DNA from: Bacteroidaceae bacterium
GTDB taxonomy: Bacteria > Bacteroidota > Bacteroidia > Bacteroidales > Bacteroidaceae
Assembly: GCA_900771425.1 (NCBI GenBank)
Contig: CAAGNV010000032.1
Span: 1-64,000, forward strand
DNA: 64,000 bases
Direction: 5' to 3'
Under the pieces are notes generated by a model. That model had not been told where the DNA came from, did no database searches, and saw only the letters and a program-made list of their open reading frames with translations. Shown one piece after another: positions 26,642 to 36,219 of the stretch (within the stretch, counting starts at the first letter, position 1; every line of letters starts with the position of its first letter). A program made the translations under genes and the position numbers.

Positions 26642-27964
26642 TTAGAAATCGTATTTAAGTCCGAGTGTGAGGTATTCCTTAAACTGGAAGTATCCGAGGT
26701 TGTCGTCGTAGTACTTAGGACCGCGGTTGTCGTCGAAGCGCCAGAGTGTGTAGAGTTCTGACGATATGTACTTTGAGAAGGCGAACGAGAACACGTTTTC
26801 CATCTCGGCTTCTGCATACTTATATGATGTGAAGTAGTATGAGCGGCAACGCCATGTGAGGTTCTTAACGAGCGTGAACTTGCAGTTGAACTCAAGGCGT
26901 GAACCGTAGTCGCGTGTCGAGTAGATGCCCTGCATGCCATAAACCTTGTGTATGTTGTCGTTGTCGGTATCGATGTAGCGGAGCTTGAATGAGAGTGGAA
27001 GTATGGCTACGCTGAGCGAGTTGCCGTTCTTCATCTTTGGCTTGAAGTCCATACCGGTTGAGATATAGACGTCGAGTGGTGAGAGGAAGTCGGAGAACTT
27101 GAGTTTGTTGTTTGTCCTATAGCCTGGCAGGAACTGTGTGTTGGCTTCGGCTGTGACGGTATAGTACCAGTTCTTTGTTGTCTTGATACCGAGTTTCGAC
27201 CAAAGATTGATTTTGTCGTTGTTGGTGAGGAATGTGTGGCACGTGTCGGATGTGGTGGTGACGAAACCGAGTCGCATGTCGAGCTTGTTCTCCCATGTCA
27301 CACGCTTGGTGTCGTCGTAGTTGGCTTGCAAGAGGAGTGTTGCGAGCATCGTCTCGTTGTTGTTGCCGCCCTTGTACCAGTTCTCGGAGAAGTAGTTCTG
27401 GGTGAACTGCAGTGCGAAGTTACCCGTACGCTTCCAGAAGTTAGGACGCTTGATGGCTATTTCGACAGGTGCCTCGTCTGCTACCTTTGCCACGTCGTCG
27501 ATGTCTGGCAGCTGCGCGCTGAGTGTCTGCTTCAGTTCTTGCTGTGCCTGCTTCAGCTCGCCGGAAATAGCCTGCTCACGGTTGTACTGTGTACTGTAGT
27601 ACTTTACGGCAGATGGGTTGCTGAGGTAGAGTTCCATAAGGTGGGCATTTACTACCGTGTCGATAGGCGACTGTACGGAGTCGGCATTGAGCTTGAGGAT
27701 GCTGTGCGTTGCCTCGTTGTAGTAGGTAGAAGGACCGATGAGTTTATACACTACAGGAGTAATCCCTTCGTAGTCGTCGGCCGATGCGCTGTCGAGCTTT
27801 GCCTTGTCGGCAGTGGTCTTGGCGGTGATGAACACGCGCAGTGAATCTGCGTACTTGTTTGTGATTTGCCTGTTTGCGGCAGTCTGTGCCTGTGCATTCA
27901 GCGATGCCGCGCCTATCATCAGGGCGATGACGGCGTTGAGTGTGGTCTTAGTTGAAGTTTTCAT
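26642..27964 (-). CDS. DUF3078-like outer-membrane beta-barrel protein
   Basis: 440 aa from ATG 27964, chosen because it overlaps the upstream transporter stop as ATGA. The signal peptide is about 1-25 (AALNAQAQ-like end). A helical Gln-rich region (about 30-165) precedes a C-terminal half of alternating amphipathic strands typical of an outer-membrane barrel: NFALQFTQNYFSENWYKGG, WENKLDMRLGFV, WYYTVTAEANTQF. The final segment YLTLGLKYDF ends in Phe as barrel proteins often do. The FxQNYFSENWYKGGNN segment is what suggests DUF3078. Function unknown. Confidence 0.75.
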   Translation of the reverse strand: MKTSTKTTLNAVIALMIGAASLNAQAQTAANRQITNKYADSLRVFITAKTTADKAKLDSASADDYEGITPVVYKLIGPSTYYNEATHSILKLNADSVQSPIDTVVNAHLMELYLSNPSAVKYYSTQYNREQAISGELKQAQQELKQTLSAQLPDIDDVAKVADEAPVEIAIKRPNFWKRTGNFALQFTQNYFSENWYKGGNNNETMLATLLLQANYDDTKRVTWENKLDMRLGFVTTTSDTCHTFLTNNDKINLWSKLGIKTTKNWYYTVTAEANTQFLPGYRTNNKLKFSDFLSPLDVYISTGMDFKPKMKNGNSLSVAILPLSFKLRYIDTDNDNIHKVYGMQGIYSTRDYGSRLEFNCKFTLVKNLTWRCRSYYFTSYKYAEAEMENVFSFAFSKYISSELYTLWRFDDNRGPKYYDDNLGYFQFKEYLTLGLKYDF

Positions 27965-28929
27965 ATTGTTGGATTTGGTTTTCTTGCTTTCCATAACTGA
28001 TATGAGTTGAATACGTTGTGCCAAACGGAGTAGAAGCCTCCGGCAAGTGCCGTGACGGGATTCATGAACGTGTAAGCCATCCAGATGGCAAACGCTGTGT
28101 TCTTCTGTCCGAGGCTCTGTGCTCCGGCTATGCGGTCGCCGTGATGACGACCTATGATTCTGCCGATGACGAACTGTACGAGGCAGCACACGGCTGAGAT
28201 GACGGCTATGCCTATGTATTCCCACAATGCTTCGTGGCTGTTATCGATGGCCTTGGCGGTGACGGCTATGGCGAGTGAGAGTGCTATTGCCCAGAGGTAG
28301 AATGCGGCTCCGCTTTTGCGGGCGCACCACTTGTGTGCCTTCGGCGCGAGGTAGCGGATGAGGGTGGCAAGTATGAGCGGCATCATCAGCAGAGGAAACA
28401 CGCGCCCTATGATGATGGTGAACGACGTGACGAAGCCGAGGTCGGATGTGCCCGAGTGAAGCAACGGAACGATGGCTGGGATGAGCAGCGCAGCTACGAG
28501 GTTTATGACACAGGTGTAGCTGACTACGTAGCTGCCGTTACCATGCAACTTGTCGGTCACGACTGATGCTGCCGTAGCTGTGGGGCAAATCATGCACACC
28601 ATGGCACTCTCTATTATTACTCTGCCCGGAATCTGTGGCCACAGTATGATTGGCACGGCCATGACGACGAACGAAAGTGCTTGTATTGCCAGCAGTTTCA
28701 TCTGCCAGCGGTGGGGACGGAGGTCGTGCGGGTTCACTTTGCAGAAGGCGAGGAACAGCATTGTGAAGATAAGTGCCGGCTGCACTACGCTCACTGCATC
28801 GCTTGCAAAGGCATGTGTCCCGTCGAGGGCATGTATGTTCTTATAGATGACATAAGCTGCCACGCCCGTAATCATTGATATGGGCAAAGTCCAGTTCTTT
28901 ATGAATCTTATTATTCTCTTTCCTTTCAT
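27961..28929 (-). CDS. BASS-family transporter (bile acid:Na+ symporter-like), first copy
   Basis: 322 aa with about ten membrane helices. The family pattern is visible in CMICPTATAASVVTDKLHGNGSYVVSYT (first core crossing) and in GQKNTAFAIWMAYTFMNP (second crossing). Transporters of this fold move organic anions such as pantoate, keto acids or sulfate conjugates with Na+. The substrate here is unknown. Its stop overlaps the next start by 4 bases (ATGA), so it is translated with the DUF3078-like gene. A second BASS gene at 60535 is clearly different in sequence. Confidence 0.82.
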   Translation of the reverse strand: MKGKRIIRFIKNWTLPISMITGVAAYVIYKNIHALDGTHAFASDAVSVVQPALIFTMLFLAFCKVNPHDLRPHRWQMKLLAIQALSFVVMAVPIILWPQIPGRVIIESAMVCMICPTATAASVVTDKLHGNGSYVVSYTCVINLVAALLIPAIVPLLHSGTSDLGFVTSFTIIIGRVFPLLMMPLILATLIRYLAPKAHKWCARKSGAAFYLWAIALSLAIAVTAKAIDNSHEALWEYIGIAVISAVCCLVQFVIGRIIGRHHGDRIAGAQSLGQKNTAFAIWMAYTFMNPVTALAGGFYSVWHNVFNSYQLWKARKPNPTI

Positions 28930-28960
28930 CTGCGGTGAACTCTTATTATGAGTGCGGTTG

Positions 28961-29026
28961 TGATGGCTTACGTGAGCGGACGTGATGGCTTACGTGAGCG
29001 GACGTGATGGCTTACATGAGCACACG
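28961..29026 (-). repeat. Three tandem 22-bp repeats downstream of uvrB
   Basis: Units at 28961-28982 and 28983-29004 are identical (TGATGGCTTACGTGAGCGG and so on). The third (29005-29026) differs at three bases. They lie between the uvrB stop (29038) and the BASS start (28929). The TTACGTGAGC core resembles TTACAAGTGC at 16553-16562. Confidence 0.9.
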
Positions 29027-29037
29027 TATCGGCCAAG

Positions 29038-31056
29038 TCATACGGACGTTTTCTTGCTTTCCTGTATTTTCTCTAATTTGATTATCTCGTCGCGGTACTG
29101 TGCTGCAAGGATGAAATCGAGGCGCTTAGCTGCTTCCTGCATGAGCGTGCGAGTGTGTTCGATGGACTTCTGGAGTTGCTCTCCGTCCATCTTCTTCACT
29201 ACAGGGTCTTCGGCTGCCTTGAGGAACGACTCTTCGATATAGGCCTTGCCTACATAATCGACGTGCTTTCCTTCGTTTATACTTTGCTGCGCTTTCTTTA
29301 TCTGCGCAGGTGTGATGTGGTGCTCTTCGTTGTAATGCATCTGCTTGATGCGCCGTCGCTCGGTTTCCTCGATGGTCTTGCGCATACTGTCGGTCATGCG
29401 GTCGGCATAGAGTATTGCCTTGCCGTTGACGTTACGTGCGGCACGTCCGATGGTTTGTGTAAGTGAACGGTAACTGCGGAGGAAGCCCTCCTTGTCGGCA
29501 TCGAGTATAGCCACGAGCGACACTTCGGGCAGGTCGAGACCTTCGCGCAGGAGGTTGACTCCCACTACGACGTCGTATTCGCCCCGACGCAGTTGCTTGA
29601 GTATTTCCACGCGTTCGAACGTATCGACGTCGCTGTGTATGTAATTGCATCTGACCTCATAGGTCAGTAGGTAGTCCGTCAGTTCTTCTGCCTGCCGCTT
29701 GGTAAGTGTAGTTACCAGCACACGTTCGTCGCGTTCGATGCGTTGCTGTATCTCTTCCATCAAGTCATCTACTTGATTCTCGCATGGCTTCACTACGATT
29801 TCGGGCTCGAGCAAGCCCGTAGGACGTATCACCTGCTCCACGATGACACCTTCCGACTTCTGCAGTTCATAGTCGGCAGGGGTGGCACTCATGTATATAG
29901 TCTGTGGCGTCATCTCCTCGAACTCATCGAAAGTGAGCGGACGGTTGTCGAGTGCTGCAGGCAGGCGGTAACCATATTCCACCAACGTCTGTTTCCTTCG
30001 GCGGTCGCCTCCGTACATGGCACGTATCTGAGGCACAGATTCGTGGCTCTCATCGACTACAAGCAGGAAGTCCTCTGGGAAGAAATCGAGCAGGCAATAC
30101 GGACGGTCGCCCGGTTCACGTCCGTCGAAGTAACGGCTGTAGTTCTCTATACCCGAACAGTGTCCGAGTTCACGGATCATCTCGAGGTCGTTTGTCACAC
30201 GCGTCTCTATGAGGTTCTTCTTCACCTCGTCGCCGATGTCTTCGTAGAACTTCATGCGTTCGACCAAGTCGTCCTGTATCTTGTTGATGGCTTCCTGGGT
30301 GCGTTCCTTCGAGGTCATGAACAGGTTGGCTGGGTAAATCTTGTATTCGTCGTCGTTGCAGATGACGTATCCCGTATCGGGTTCGACCTCCTGTATGCTT
30401 TCTATCTCGTCCCATGCAAAGCACACGCGGAGCATGCGGTCGTCGTAAGCAAGGAAGATGTCAACCACCTCACCCTTTACACGGAAATGTCCGCGTGTCA
30501 GTTCTATGTCGTTGCGGACATATAGGCTGTCAACCAATTTGTGCAGGAATACGTTTATGTCGATGGTTTGTCCTACGTTGATTGAAATGATGTTCTCAGA
30601 GAAATCGACAGGCGACCCCATGCCGTAAATGCACGAAACGGAGCTCACGACAACGATGTCGTCGCGCCCCGACATGAGCGAACGAGTTGCCGATATTCGC
30701 AGCCGGTCAACCTCTTCGTTGATGGCGAGGTCCTTCTCTATGTAAGTGTCTGTTGACGGAATGTATGCCTCTGGCTGATAGTAGTCGTAGTAACTGACGT
30801 AATACTCCACGGCATTGTTTGGGAAGAATCCCTTCATCTCGGTGTAGAGCTGATGGGCGAGTGTCTTGTTGTGGCTTAGAATTAGGGTAGGGCGTCCTAT
30901 GTTTTTGATGACGTTGGCAATGGTGAATGTCTTTCCCGAACCAGTCACGCCAAGCAACACTTGGGCAGGGAGTCCTTGTCGGACACCCTCGGTCAGTTGC
31001 CTGATGGCTTCGGGTTGGTCACCCGTCGGTTCATAGTCAGAATTAAGTTCAAACAC
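29038..31056 (-). CDS. uvrB: Excinuclease ABC subunit B
   Basis: 672 aa from GTG 31056 (MFELNSDYEPTGDQP), which matches the usual family start. A longer reading from TTG 31083 would overlap the lacI gene by 20 bases. It is the damage-verifying helicase of nucleotide excision repair. Walker A is GVTGSGKTF (about 36-44). The beta-hairpin region includes YYDYYQPEAYIPSTDTYIEK. DExx-type motifs include DESH. Helicase motif VI appears as QTIGRAARN, and a C-terminal UVR domain (about 620-660) binds UvrA/UvrC. It follows the LacI-type regulator by 7 bases, so the two share a transcript. Confidence 0.95.
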   Translation of the reverse strand: MFELNSDYEPTGDQPEAIRQLTEGVRQGLPAQVLLGVTGSGKTFTIANVIKNIGRPTLILSHNKTLAHQLYTEMKGFFPNNAVEYYVSYYDYYQPEAYIPSTDTYIEKDLAINEEVDRLRISATRSLMSGRDDIVVVSSVSCIYGMGSPVDFSENIISINVGQTIDINVFLHKLVDSLYVRNDIELTRGHFRVKGEVVDIFLAYDDRMLRVCFAWDEIESIQEVEPDTGYVICNDDEYKIYPANLFMTSKERTQEAINKIQDDLVERMKFYEDIGDEVKKNLIETRVTNDLEMIRELGHCSGIENYSRYFDGREPGDRPYCLLDFFPEDFLLVVDESHESVPQIRAMYGGDRRRKQTLVEYGYRLPAALDNRPLTFDEFEEMTPQTIYMSATPADYELQKSEGVIVEQVIRPTGLLEPEIVVKPCENQVDDLMEEIQQRIERDERVLVTTLTKRQAEELTDYLLTYEVRCNYIHSDVDTFERVEILKQLRRGEYDVVVGVNLLREGLDLPEVSLVAILDADKEGFLRSYRSLTQTIGRAARNVNGKAILYADRMTDSMRKTIEETERRRIKQMHYNEEHHITPAQIKKAQQSINEGKHVDYVGKAYIEESFLKAAEDPVVKKMDGEQLQKSIEHTRTLMQEAAKRLDFILAAQYRDEIIKLEKIQESKKTSV

Positions 31057-31063
31057 GTTGTCG

Positions 31064-32134
31064 TCAGTCTTTATAGAAGTCAAGGTTTTCAGGCATGATA
31101 AGTTCGATGCCTACATAATGCAGCACTTCCTGCTTCATTCTCAGAACGCATGAGTTGAAGATACTGCGGAAACAGTTTAGCCCCTGGTGCTGAGGGTGCT
31201 GGCCGACAAGGAAATCGACAAAACCATCACGCATGCACTGGATGTTTGCATCGATGGCATCGTACCCGAGCAGTGTGATGTGTGGATGATCCTTCATGTT
31301 GTCTTTAAGGAAATTGCCTATCACGTGGATTGACGAGTTGAAGGCTATGCCGTAAAGCACGTCCATATTCTTGGTGAAGAATTTCTGCATGGAGTCCTTC
31401 ATGCCTTCCTTGTCGTAGGCATAGAGGTTGAGGTCGATGATTTGGGTCTCAGGACTGTGCTCTTTTACGTATTCGCGGAAGCCTTCCTCGCGTTCCAACT
31501 GCTGACGGCTGGCAACACGACCTTCGCCAAGCAACTTGAACAAGGCAATCTTACGGTGATGGGCTGCGGCCATAAGTATAATCTTGGCAGAGAACTCACC
31601 GCTTCGGCGTGCGTCCTGACCATAGAACGTGACGGGATTGAGATCCGACCAATACGAGTCGAGGAGAGAATACGGTATTTGTTTCGCTTCGAGTTTCTTG
31701 GTGAAGCGAGCCATGATGCGGTGATTGAATATAGGACCGATAATCACGGCACAAGGGTCGTATGTAAGGATGCTGCGGCACTGTATTTCGAACGACTCTT
31801 CGTTGAACTGGTCGTAACTGAAAACCTTGAATGCCAACTTGAAGTCAGTGTAGCGCTGAACACCTTCGTACAGACCTTTCTCGACACGTGCCCAGTAACT
31901 GTCTTCCTTGTGCATAGGCAGTACGGCTGCAATCTTATACACCTTGTTGCTTGCCAGTGCACTAGCGTAGTGGTTAGGAACGTAATTGATTTCGTCGAGC
32001 ACCTTCTGAACCTTTTCAAGTGCTAACTCCGACACGCTGCCACGACCATGAATGACACGATCGACCGTTCCGACGCTTACGCCGGCCATCTCTGCAATGT
32101 CCTTGATACGAATTTTCTGTTGATTGAATACCAT
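31064..32134 (-). CDS. LacI-family transcriptional regulator
   Basis: 356 aa from ATG 32134. The N-terminal helix-turn-helix (about 6-30) reads IRIKDIAEMAGVSVGTVDRVIHGRG, with the hinge region following. A periplasmic-binding-protein-like sensor domain (about 65-340) contains AVIIGPIFNH, YSLLDSYWSDLNP and YGIAFNSS-type segments. It is divergent from kdgK-eda-OPT across a 312-base intergenic space, so its likely targets are that operon and itself, with KDG or a uronate as effector (inference). uvrB follows in the same direction. I could not find a convincing palindromic operator. Confidence 0.88.
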   Translation of the reverse strand: MVFNQQKIRIKDIAEMAGVSVGTVDRVIHGRGSVSELALEKVQKVLDEINYVPNHYASALASNKVYKIAAVLPMHKEDSYWARVEKGLYEGVQRYTDFKLAFKVFSYDQFNEESFEIQCRSILTYDPCAVIIGPIFNHRIMARFTKKLEAKQIPYSLLDSYWSDLNPVTFYGQDARRSGEFSAKIILMAAAHHRKIALFKLLGEGRVASRQQLEREEGFREYVKEHSPETQIIDLNLYAYDKEGMKDSMQKFFTKNMDVLYGIAFNSSIHVIGNFLKDNMKDHPHITLLGYDAIDANIQCMRDGFVDFLVGQHPQHQGLNCFRSIFNSCVLRMKQEVLHYVGIELIMPENLDFYKD

Positions 32135-32446
32135 CGTCCTTTTTACCGTTAATGAAAAGACTATACCTATTTTATTATATAAATATCTGGGATGATTTGA
32201 CTCTTCATGCGTTGATGCGTGCATACACAACCCTGCGCAAAGGTAGGCATTTTTTGCTAAAATACAATGTATGACCGCTTTTTTCTTACTTAAAAGTACT
32301 GCCTATCGTTAAAAATCCGTATATTTGCATGCCGAAACAAAAGTAGGCTTGCAATTCCGCTACTCTACGAATCACAAAGCAAGAATGGTGGAAACGATTA
32401 AACTGACTATAATTATAAAGAGAGTAAAAAACGAATCAACACTTTT
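32135..32446. promoter_or_regulatory. Divergent regulatory region between lacI and kdgK
   Basis: Holds the minus-strand promoter of the lacI gene (TTG at 32265-32267, TACCTTTG at 32238-32245, 19 bp spacing) and a plus-strand -7 box TATATTTG (32320-32327) for kdgK without a clear -33 element. Leaders are long on both sides (about 100-110 bases). An operator is expected but no strong palindrome stands out. Confidence 0.65.
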
Positions 32447-33469
32447 ATGGCAAAGATTATTACTATGGGCGAACTGATGCTTCGCCTGTCGCCTGAGGGC
32501 AATTACCGCTTCGTACAAGCAGAGAAATTCAACATCATTCCAGGAGGAGGTGAGGCTAACGTGGCAATCAGCTGCGCCAACTTTGGTCACGACTGCTATT
32601 TCGTGTCAAAGCTCCCAAAGCACGAGATAGGACAGATAGCACTCAATGCAATGCGCAAGTTCGGTGTCAATACCGATTTCATTGCACGCGGCGGCGACCG
32701 TGTCGGACTTTATTACGCTGAGACGGGTGCTTCGATGCGCCCTTCAAAGGTCATATACGACCGTGCTCACTCTGCTATAGCTGAGGCTAAGCCTGAGGAT
32801 TTCGACTTCGACAAGATATTCGAAGGTGCCGACTGGTTCCACTGGAGTGGCATCACGCCTGCCATCAGCGACGCCAGTGCCGAGTGCCTGCGTCAGGCAT
32901 GTATCGCAGCAAAGCGCCACGGAGTGACCGTGAGCTGTGACCTGAACTTCCGTAAGAAACTATGGACAAGCGAGAAGGCAATCAGCATAATGCGCCCACT
33001 CATGCAGTACGTCGATGTATGTATCGGTAACGAAGAAGATGCCGAACTCTGTCTCGGATTCAAACCCGATGCCGACGTTGAAGGCGGAAAGACCGATGCT
33101 GCAGGTTACGAAGGCATATTCCGTCAGATGATGAAGGAATTCGGGTTCAAGTATGTGGTTTCTACTCTCCGCGAGAGTTTCAGCGCTACCCATAACGGTT
33201 GGAAGGCTTTGATCTACGACGGCAACGAATTCTACCAGTCAAAGCGTTACGACATCGACCCAATCATCGACCGTGTAGGTGGCGGCGACAGCTTCTCGGG
33301 TGGCTTGATTCATGGTTTGCTCACTAAGGCAACACAGGGCGAGGCTCTTGAGTTCGCCGTTGCAGCAAGTGCACTGAAGCACACCATACCAGGCGACTTC
33401 AATCACGTCAGCATAGAAGAGGTGGAGGCTCTCGCCGGAGGTAACGCTAACGGACGAGTGCAGCGATAG
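32447..33469 (+). CDS. kdgK: 2-keto-3-deoxygluconate kinase (PfkB family)
   Basis: 340 aa ribokinase-fold sugar kinase. The N-terminal signature is GELMLRLSPEGNYRFVQAEKFNIIPGGGEANVAI. The C-terminal PfkB signature VGGGDSFSGGLIHGL (about 279-293) contains the catalytic aspartate. It phosphorylates 2-keto-3-deoxygluconate to KDPG, the step before the aldolase encoded next (57 bases downstream). The pairing with eda makes the KDG assignment more secure than sequence alone. Probably controlled by the divergent LacI-type protein. Confidence 0.9.
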   Translation: MAKIITMGELMLRLSPEGNYRFVQAEKFNIIPGGGEANVAISCANFGHDCYFVSKLPKHEIGQIALNAMRKFGVNTDFIARGGDRVGLYYAETGASMRPSKVIYDRAHSAIAEAKPEDFDFDKIFEGADWFHWSGITPAISDASAECLRQACIAAKRHGVTVSCDLNFRKKLWTSEKAISIMRPLMQYVDVCIGNEEDAELCLGFKPDADVEGGKTDAAGYEGIFRQMMKEFGFKYVVSTLRESFSATHNGWKALIYDGNEFYQSKRYDIDPIIDRVGGGDSFSGGLIHGLLTKATQGEALEFAVAASALKHTIPGDFNHVSIEEVEALAGGNANGRVQR

Positions 33470-33526
33470 GGGAGAATCAGTAATTCAGATTATGATTTAA
33501 AGACAATTAGCAAATAACAATGCAAT

Positions 33527-34192
33527 ATGGCTAAGTTCGATAAGATAGAAGTATTGAAGAAAATAGGTGAAACCGGCATGGTGCCCGTGTTCTACCATAA
33601 GGACGCTGAAGTTGCCAAGAAGGTAATCAAGGCATGTTATGACGGAGGCGTTCGTGCTTTCGAGTTTACCAACCGTGGTGATTTCGCTCATGAGGTATTT
33701 GCCGAGTGTGTGAAGTATGCTGCCGTGGAGTGCCCTGAACTCGCTATGGGCGTGGGCAGCGTGGTCGATGCACCGACTGCAGCCCTCTACATCCAGTTGG
33801 GCGCATGCTTCGTGGTAGGTCCTTTGTTTAACGAAGACGTTGCTCCTGTATGTAACCGCCGACTCGTTCCTTTTTGCCCTGGCTGCGGTACGGTCAGCGA
33901 GATAGGCAAGGCACAGGAGTTGGGCTGCGACCTCTGCAAGGTATTCCCTGGCGACGTCTATGGTCCTGCTTTCGTCAAGGGCATGAAGGCTCCTATGCCA
34001 TGGTCAAAGATCATGGTCACGGGCGGAGTTGCTCCTACCGAGGAGAACCTCACTGCGTGGTTCAAGGCTGGCGTTTACTGTGTCGGCATGGGCAGCAAGC
34101 TCTTCCCTAAGGACAAGGTGGCAGCCGAAGACTGGCAGTACGTCACCGACAAATGCCGCGAATGCCTTGAGATAATAAAGAATGCAAGATAA
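33527..34192 (+). CDS. eda: KDPG/KHG aldolase
   Basis: 221 aa class I aldolase that splits KDPG into pyruvate and glyceraldehyde-3-phosphate. The conserved catalytic Glu region appears as RAFEFTNRG, the phosphate/loop region as [12 protein letters not shown], and the Schiff-base lysine in LCKVFPGD (about 144-151). Length is close to the family norm of about 210. It sits between kdgK and an OPT-family transporter (34 bases to the next start), completing the lower hexuronate pathway. Confidence 0.93.
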   Translation: MAKFDKIEVLKKIGETGMVPVFYHKDAEVAKKVIKACYDGGVRAFEFTNRGDFAHEVFAECVKYAAVECPELAMGVGSVVDAPTAALYIQLGACFVVGPLFNEDVAPVCNRRLVPFCPGCGTVSEIGKAQELGCDLCKVFPGDVYGPAFVKGMKAPMPWSKIMVTGGVAPTEENLTAWFKAGVYCVGMGSKLFPKDKVAAEDWQYVTDKCRECLEIIKNAR

Positions 34193-34226
34193 AGATAAGA
34201 AATACCTATAATAACTCTTAATACCT

Positions 34227-36209
34227 ATGGAACAAAAGCAGACAAGCCTTCCTGAGAATGCGTTCCGTGAACTGCATGAAGGAGAAAAGTACGAGCCGAT
34301 AATGTCGGCATCACAAACATATCGTGAAGTAACGCCGTGGTCAATCTTCTGGGGTATCGTCATGGCAGTCATCTTCTCTGCCGCTACCGCTTACCTCGGA
34401 CTGAAGGTAGGTCAGGTGTTCGAGGCAGCCATACCTATCACCATCATCGCCATCGGACTCTCGGGAGCAGCCAAGCGCAGGGACCCGCTTGGCGAGAACG
34501 TCATCATCCAGAGCATCGGTGCATGCTCGGGTATGGTTGTGGCAGGAGCTATCTTCACGTTGCCGGCACTCTACATACTTCAGTCAAAGTATCCCGACAT
34601 CACCGTCAATTTCTTCCAGGTGTTCATGGCATCGCTCCTTGGCGGCGTGCTCGGCATCCTGTTCCTCATCCCGTTCCGCAAGTACTTCGTGAAGGACATG
34701 CACGGCAAGTACCCGTTCCCTGAGGCAACGGCATCCACGCAGGTACTCATCTCGGGCGAGAACAGCGGCAACCAAGCCAAGCCACTGCTCGTGGCTGGCA
34801 TCATCGGCGGACTCTACGACTTCGCCGTGGCATCGTTCGGCGCATGGACCGAGAACTTCACGTCACGCGTCACTGAGTTCGGTGCAATGATAGCCGACAA
34901 GACCAAGCTTATGTTCTCGGTCAATACCGGAGCCGCATTGCTCGGCATGGGCTACATCGTAGGTCTGAAGTATGCTGCAATCATCTGCATGGGTTCAGTA
35001 CTTGTCTGGTGGATCATCGTTCCACTCATCGCTGCCATATTCCCAGAACTTGAAGTACAGGCTGGCGTCAGTGCGGCTGCTGCTTCACCTGAACAGATTT
35101 TCGCCTATGCCAAGAGTGTCGGTATCGGCGGCATCGCCATGGCCGGCATCATCGGCATCATCAAGAGCTGGGGAGTCATACGCGATGCCTTCAAGCTGTT
35201 CGGACAGATATTCGGCCGTAAGGGTGCTGCGTCTGTAGGCAACGAAGCCTCTGTCGAGCGCACTCAGCAAGACCTCTCCATGCGTATCATCCTGTTCGGT
35301 ACACTGCTCGCCATCGTCGTAACCACCATATTCTTCTTCATCGGTCCTATGGACGGCAACCTGCTGTTCACCATCGTGGGCATACTCATCGTCGCAGTCA
35401 TTGCCTTCCTCTTCACCACCGTGGCAGCCAATGCCATTGCCATCGTCGGTTCGAACCCAGTGTCGGGCATGACACTCATGACACTCATCCTCTCCAGCAT
35501 CATCATGGTACTCGTCGGACTCAACGGCACTCACGGCATGGTGGCAGCCCTCATCATGGGCGGCGTTGTATGTACAGCACTCTCGTCAGCCGGTTCGTTC
35601 ATCACCGACCTCAAGATCGGTTACTGGCTCGGCAGCACACCTAAGTATCAGGAGACATGGAAGTTCGTGGGCGTACTCGTCAGCGCAGTCACCGTGGGCG
35701 GCGTCATCATGATTCTTAACAAGGCATACGGCTTCACCCCCGACAATACCGACGTCATGGCAGCACCACAGGCACGCGCCATGGCAGCCGTCATCGAACC
35801 GCTCATGTCGGGCCAGGGAGCACCATGGTTGCTTTACGGCATCGGAGCCCTTATTGCCATCATACTCAACTTCTGCAAGATATCACCACTTGCCTTTGCT
35901 CTCGGTATGTTCATCCCGCTTCAGCTCAATCTCCCTCTCATCGTCGGCGGACTCATCAACTGGTACGTATCCAAGCCAAAGACCAAGGGCGGACAGCCTA
36001 ACACAGCAGCCTCGGAGAAAGGCACGTTGCTTGCCAGCGGATTCATTGCCGGCGGTGCACTCATGGGCGTAGTCAGCGCGGCACTCCGATTTGCCAACCT
36101 CGACCTCGTCATACCAGGATGGGGCGATACGCCGTGGGCAGAACTCCTATCACTCGTTGCATACTTGCTCCTCATCGTTTATTTAGTAAAAGCATCGAAG
36201 AAAGCATAA
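34227..36209 (+). CDS. Oligopeptide transporter (OPT) superfamily permease
   Basis: 660 aa polytopic inner-membrane protein with about 14-16 helices. Typical OPT features are TPWSIFWGIVMAVIFSAATAYLGLKVGQVFEAAIPITI near the N-terminus and the YPFPEATASTQVL segment. OPT members carry peptides, glutathione or metal chelates. A role beside kdgK and eda is unexpected, since these operons normally include an MFS or TRAP uronate carrier. Cotranscription is likely from the 34-base gap. The gene looks more GC-rich than its neighbours. Substrate unknown. Confidence 0.85.
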   Translation: MEQKQTSLPENAFRELHEGEKYEPIMSASQTYREVTPWSIFWGIVMAVIFSAATAYLGLKVGQVFEAAIPITIIAIGLSGAAKRRDPLGENVIIQSIGACSGMVVAGAIFTLPALYILQSKYPDITVNFFQVFMASLLGGVLGILFLIPFRKYFVKDMHGKYPFPEATASTQVLISGENSGNQAKPLLVAGIIGGLYDFAVASFGAWTENFTSRVTEFGAMIADKTKLMFSVNTGAALLGMGYIVGLKYAAIICMGSVLVWWIIVPLIAAIFPELEVQAGVSAAAASPEQIFAYAKSVGIGGIAMAGIIGIIKSWGVIRDAFKLFGQIFGRKGAASVGNEASVERTQQDLSMRIILFGTLLAIVVTTIFFFIGPMDGNLLFTIVGILIVAVIAFLFTTVAANAIAIVGSNPVSGMTLMTLILSSIIMVLVGLNGTHGMVAALIMGGVVCTALSSAGSFITDLKIGYWLGSTPKYQETWKFVGVLVSAVTVGGVIMILNKAYGFTPDNTDVMAAPQARAMAAVIEPLMSGQGAPWLLYGIGALIAIILNFCKISPLAFALGMFIPLQLNLPLIVGGLINWYVSKPKTKGGQPNTAASEKGTLLASGFIAGGALMGVVSAALRFANLDLVIPGWGDTPWAELLSLVAYLLLIVYLVKASKKA

Positions 36210-36219
36210 AGTCTTTGCA

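Noticed and set aside
28961..29026. Possible CRISPR array
   Set aside because: Repeats are adjoining with no spacers, only 22 bases long, and no cas genes are present. The same holds for the other arrays.
32135..32446. LacI operator before kdgK
   Set aside because: Several short symmetric words (for example around 32209-32226) were considered, but none has the length or symmetry of a LacI-family operator.
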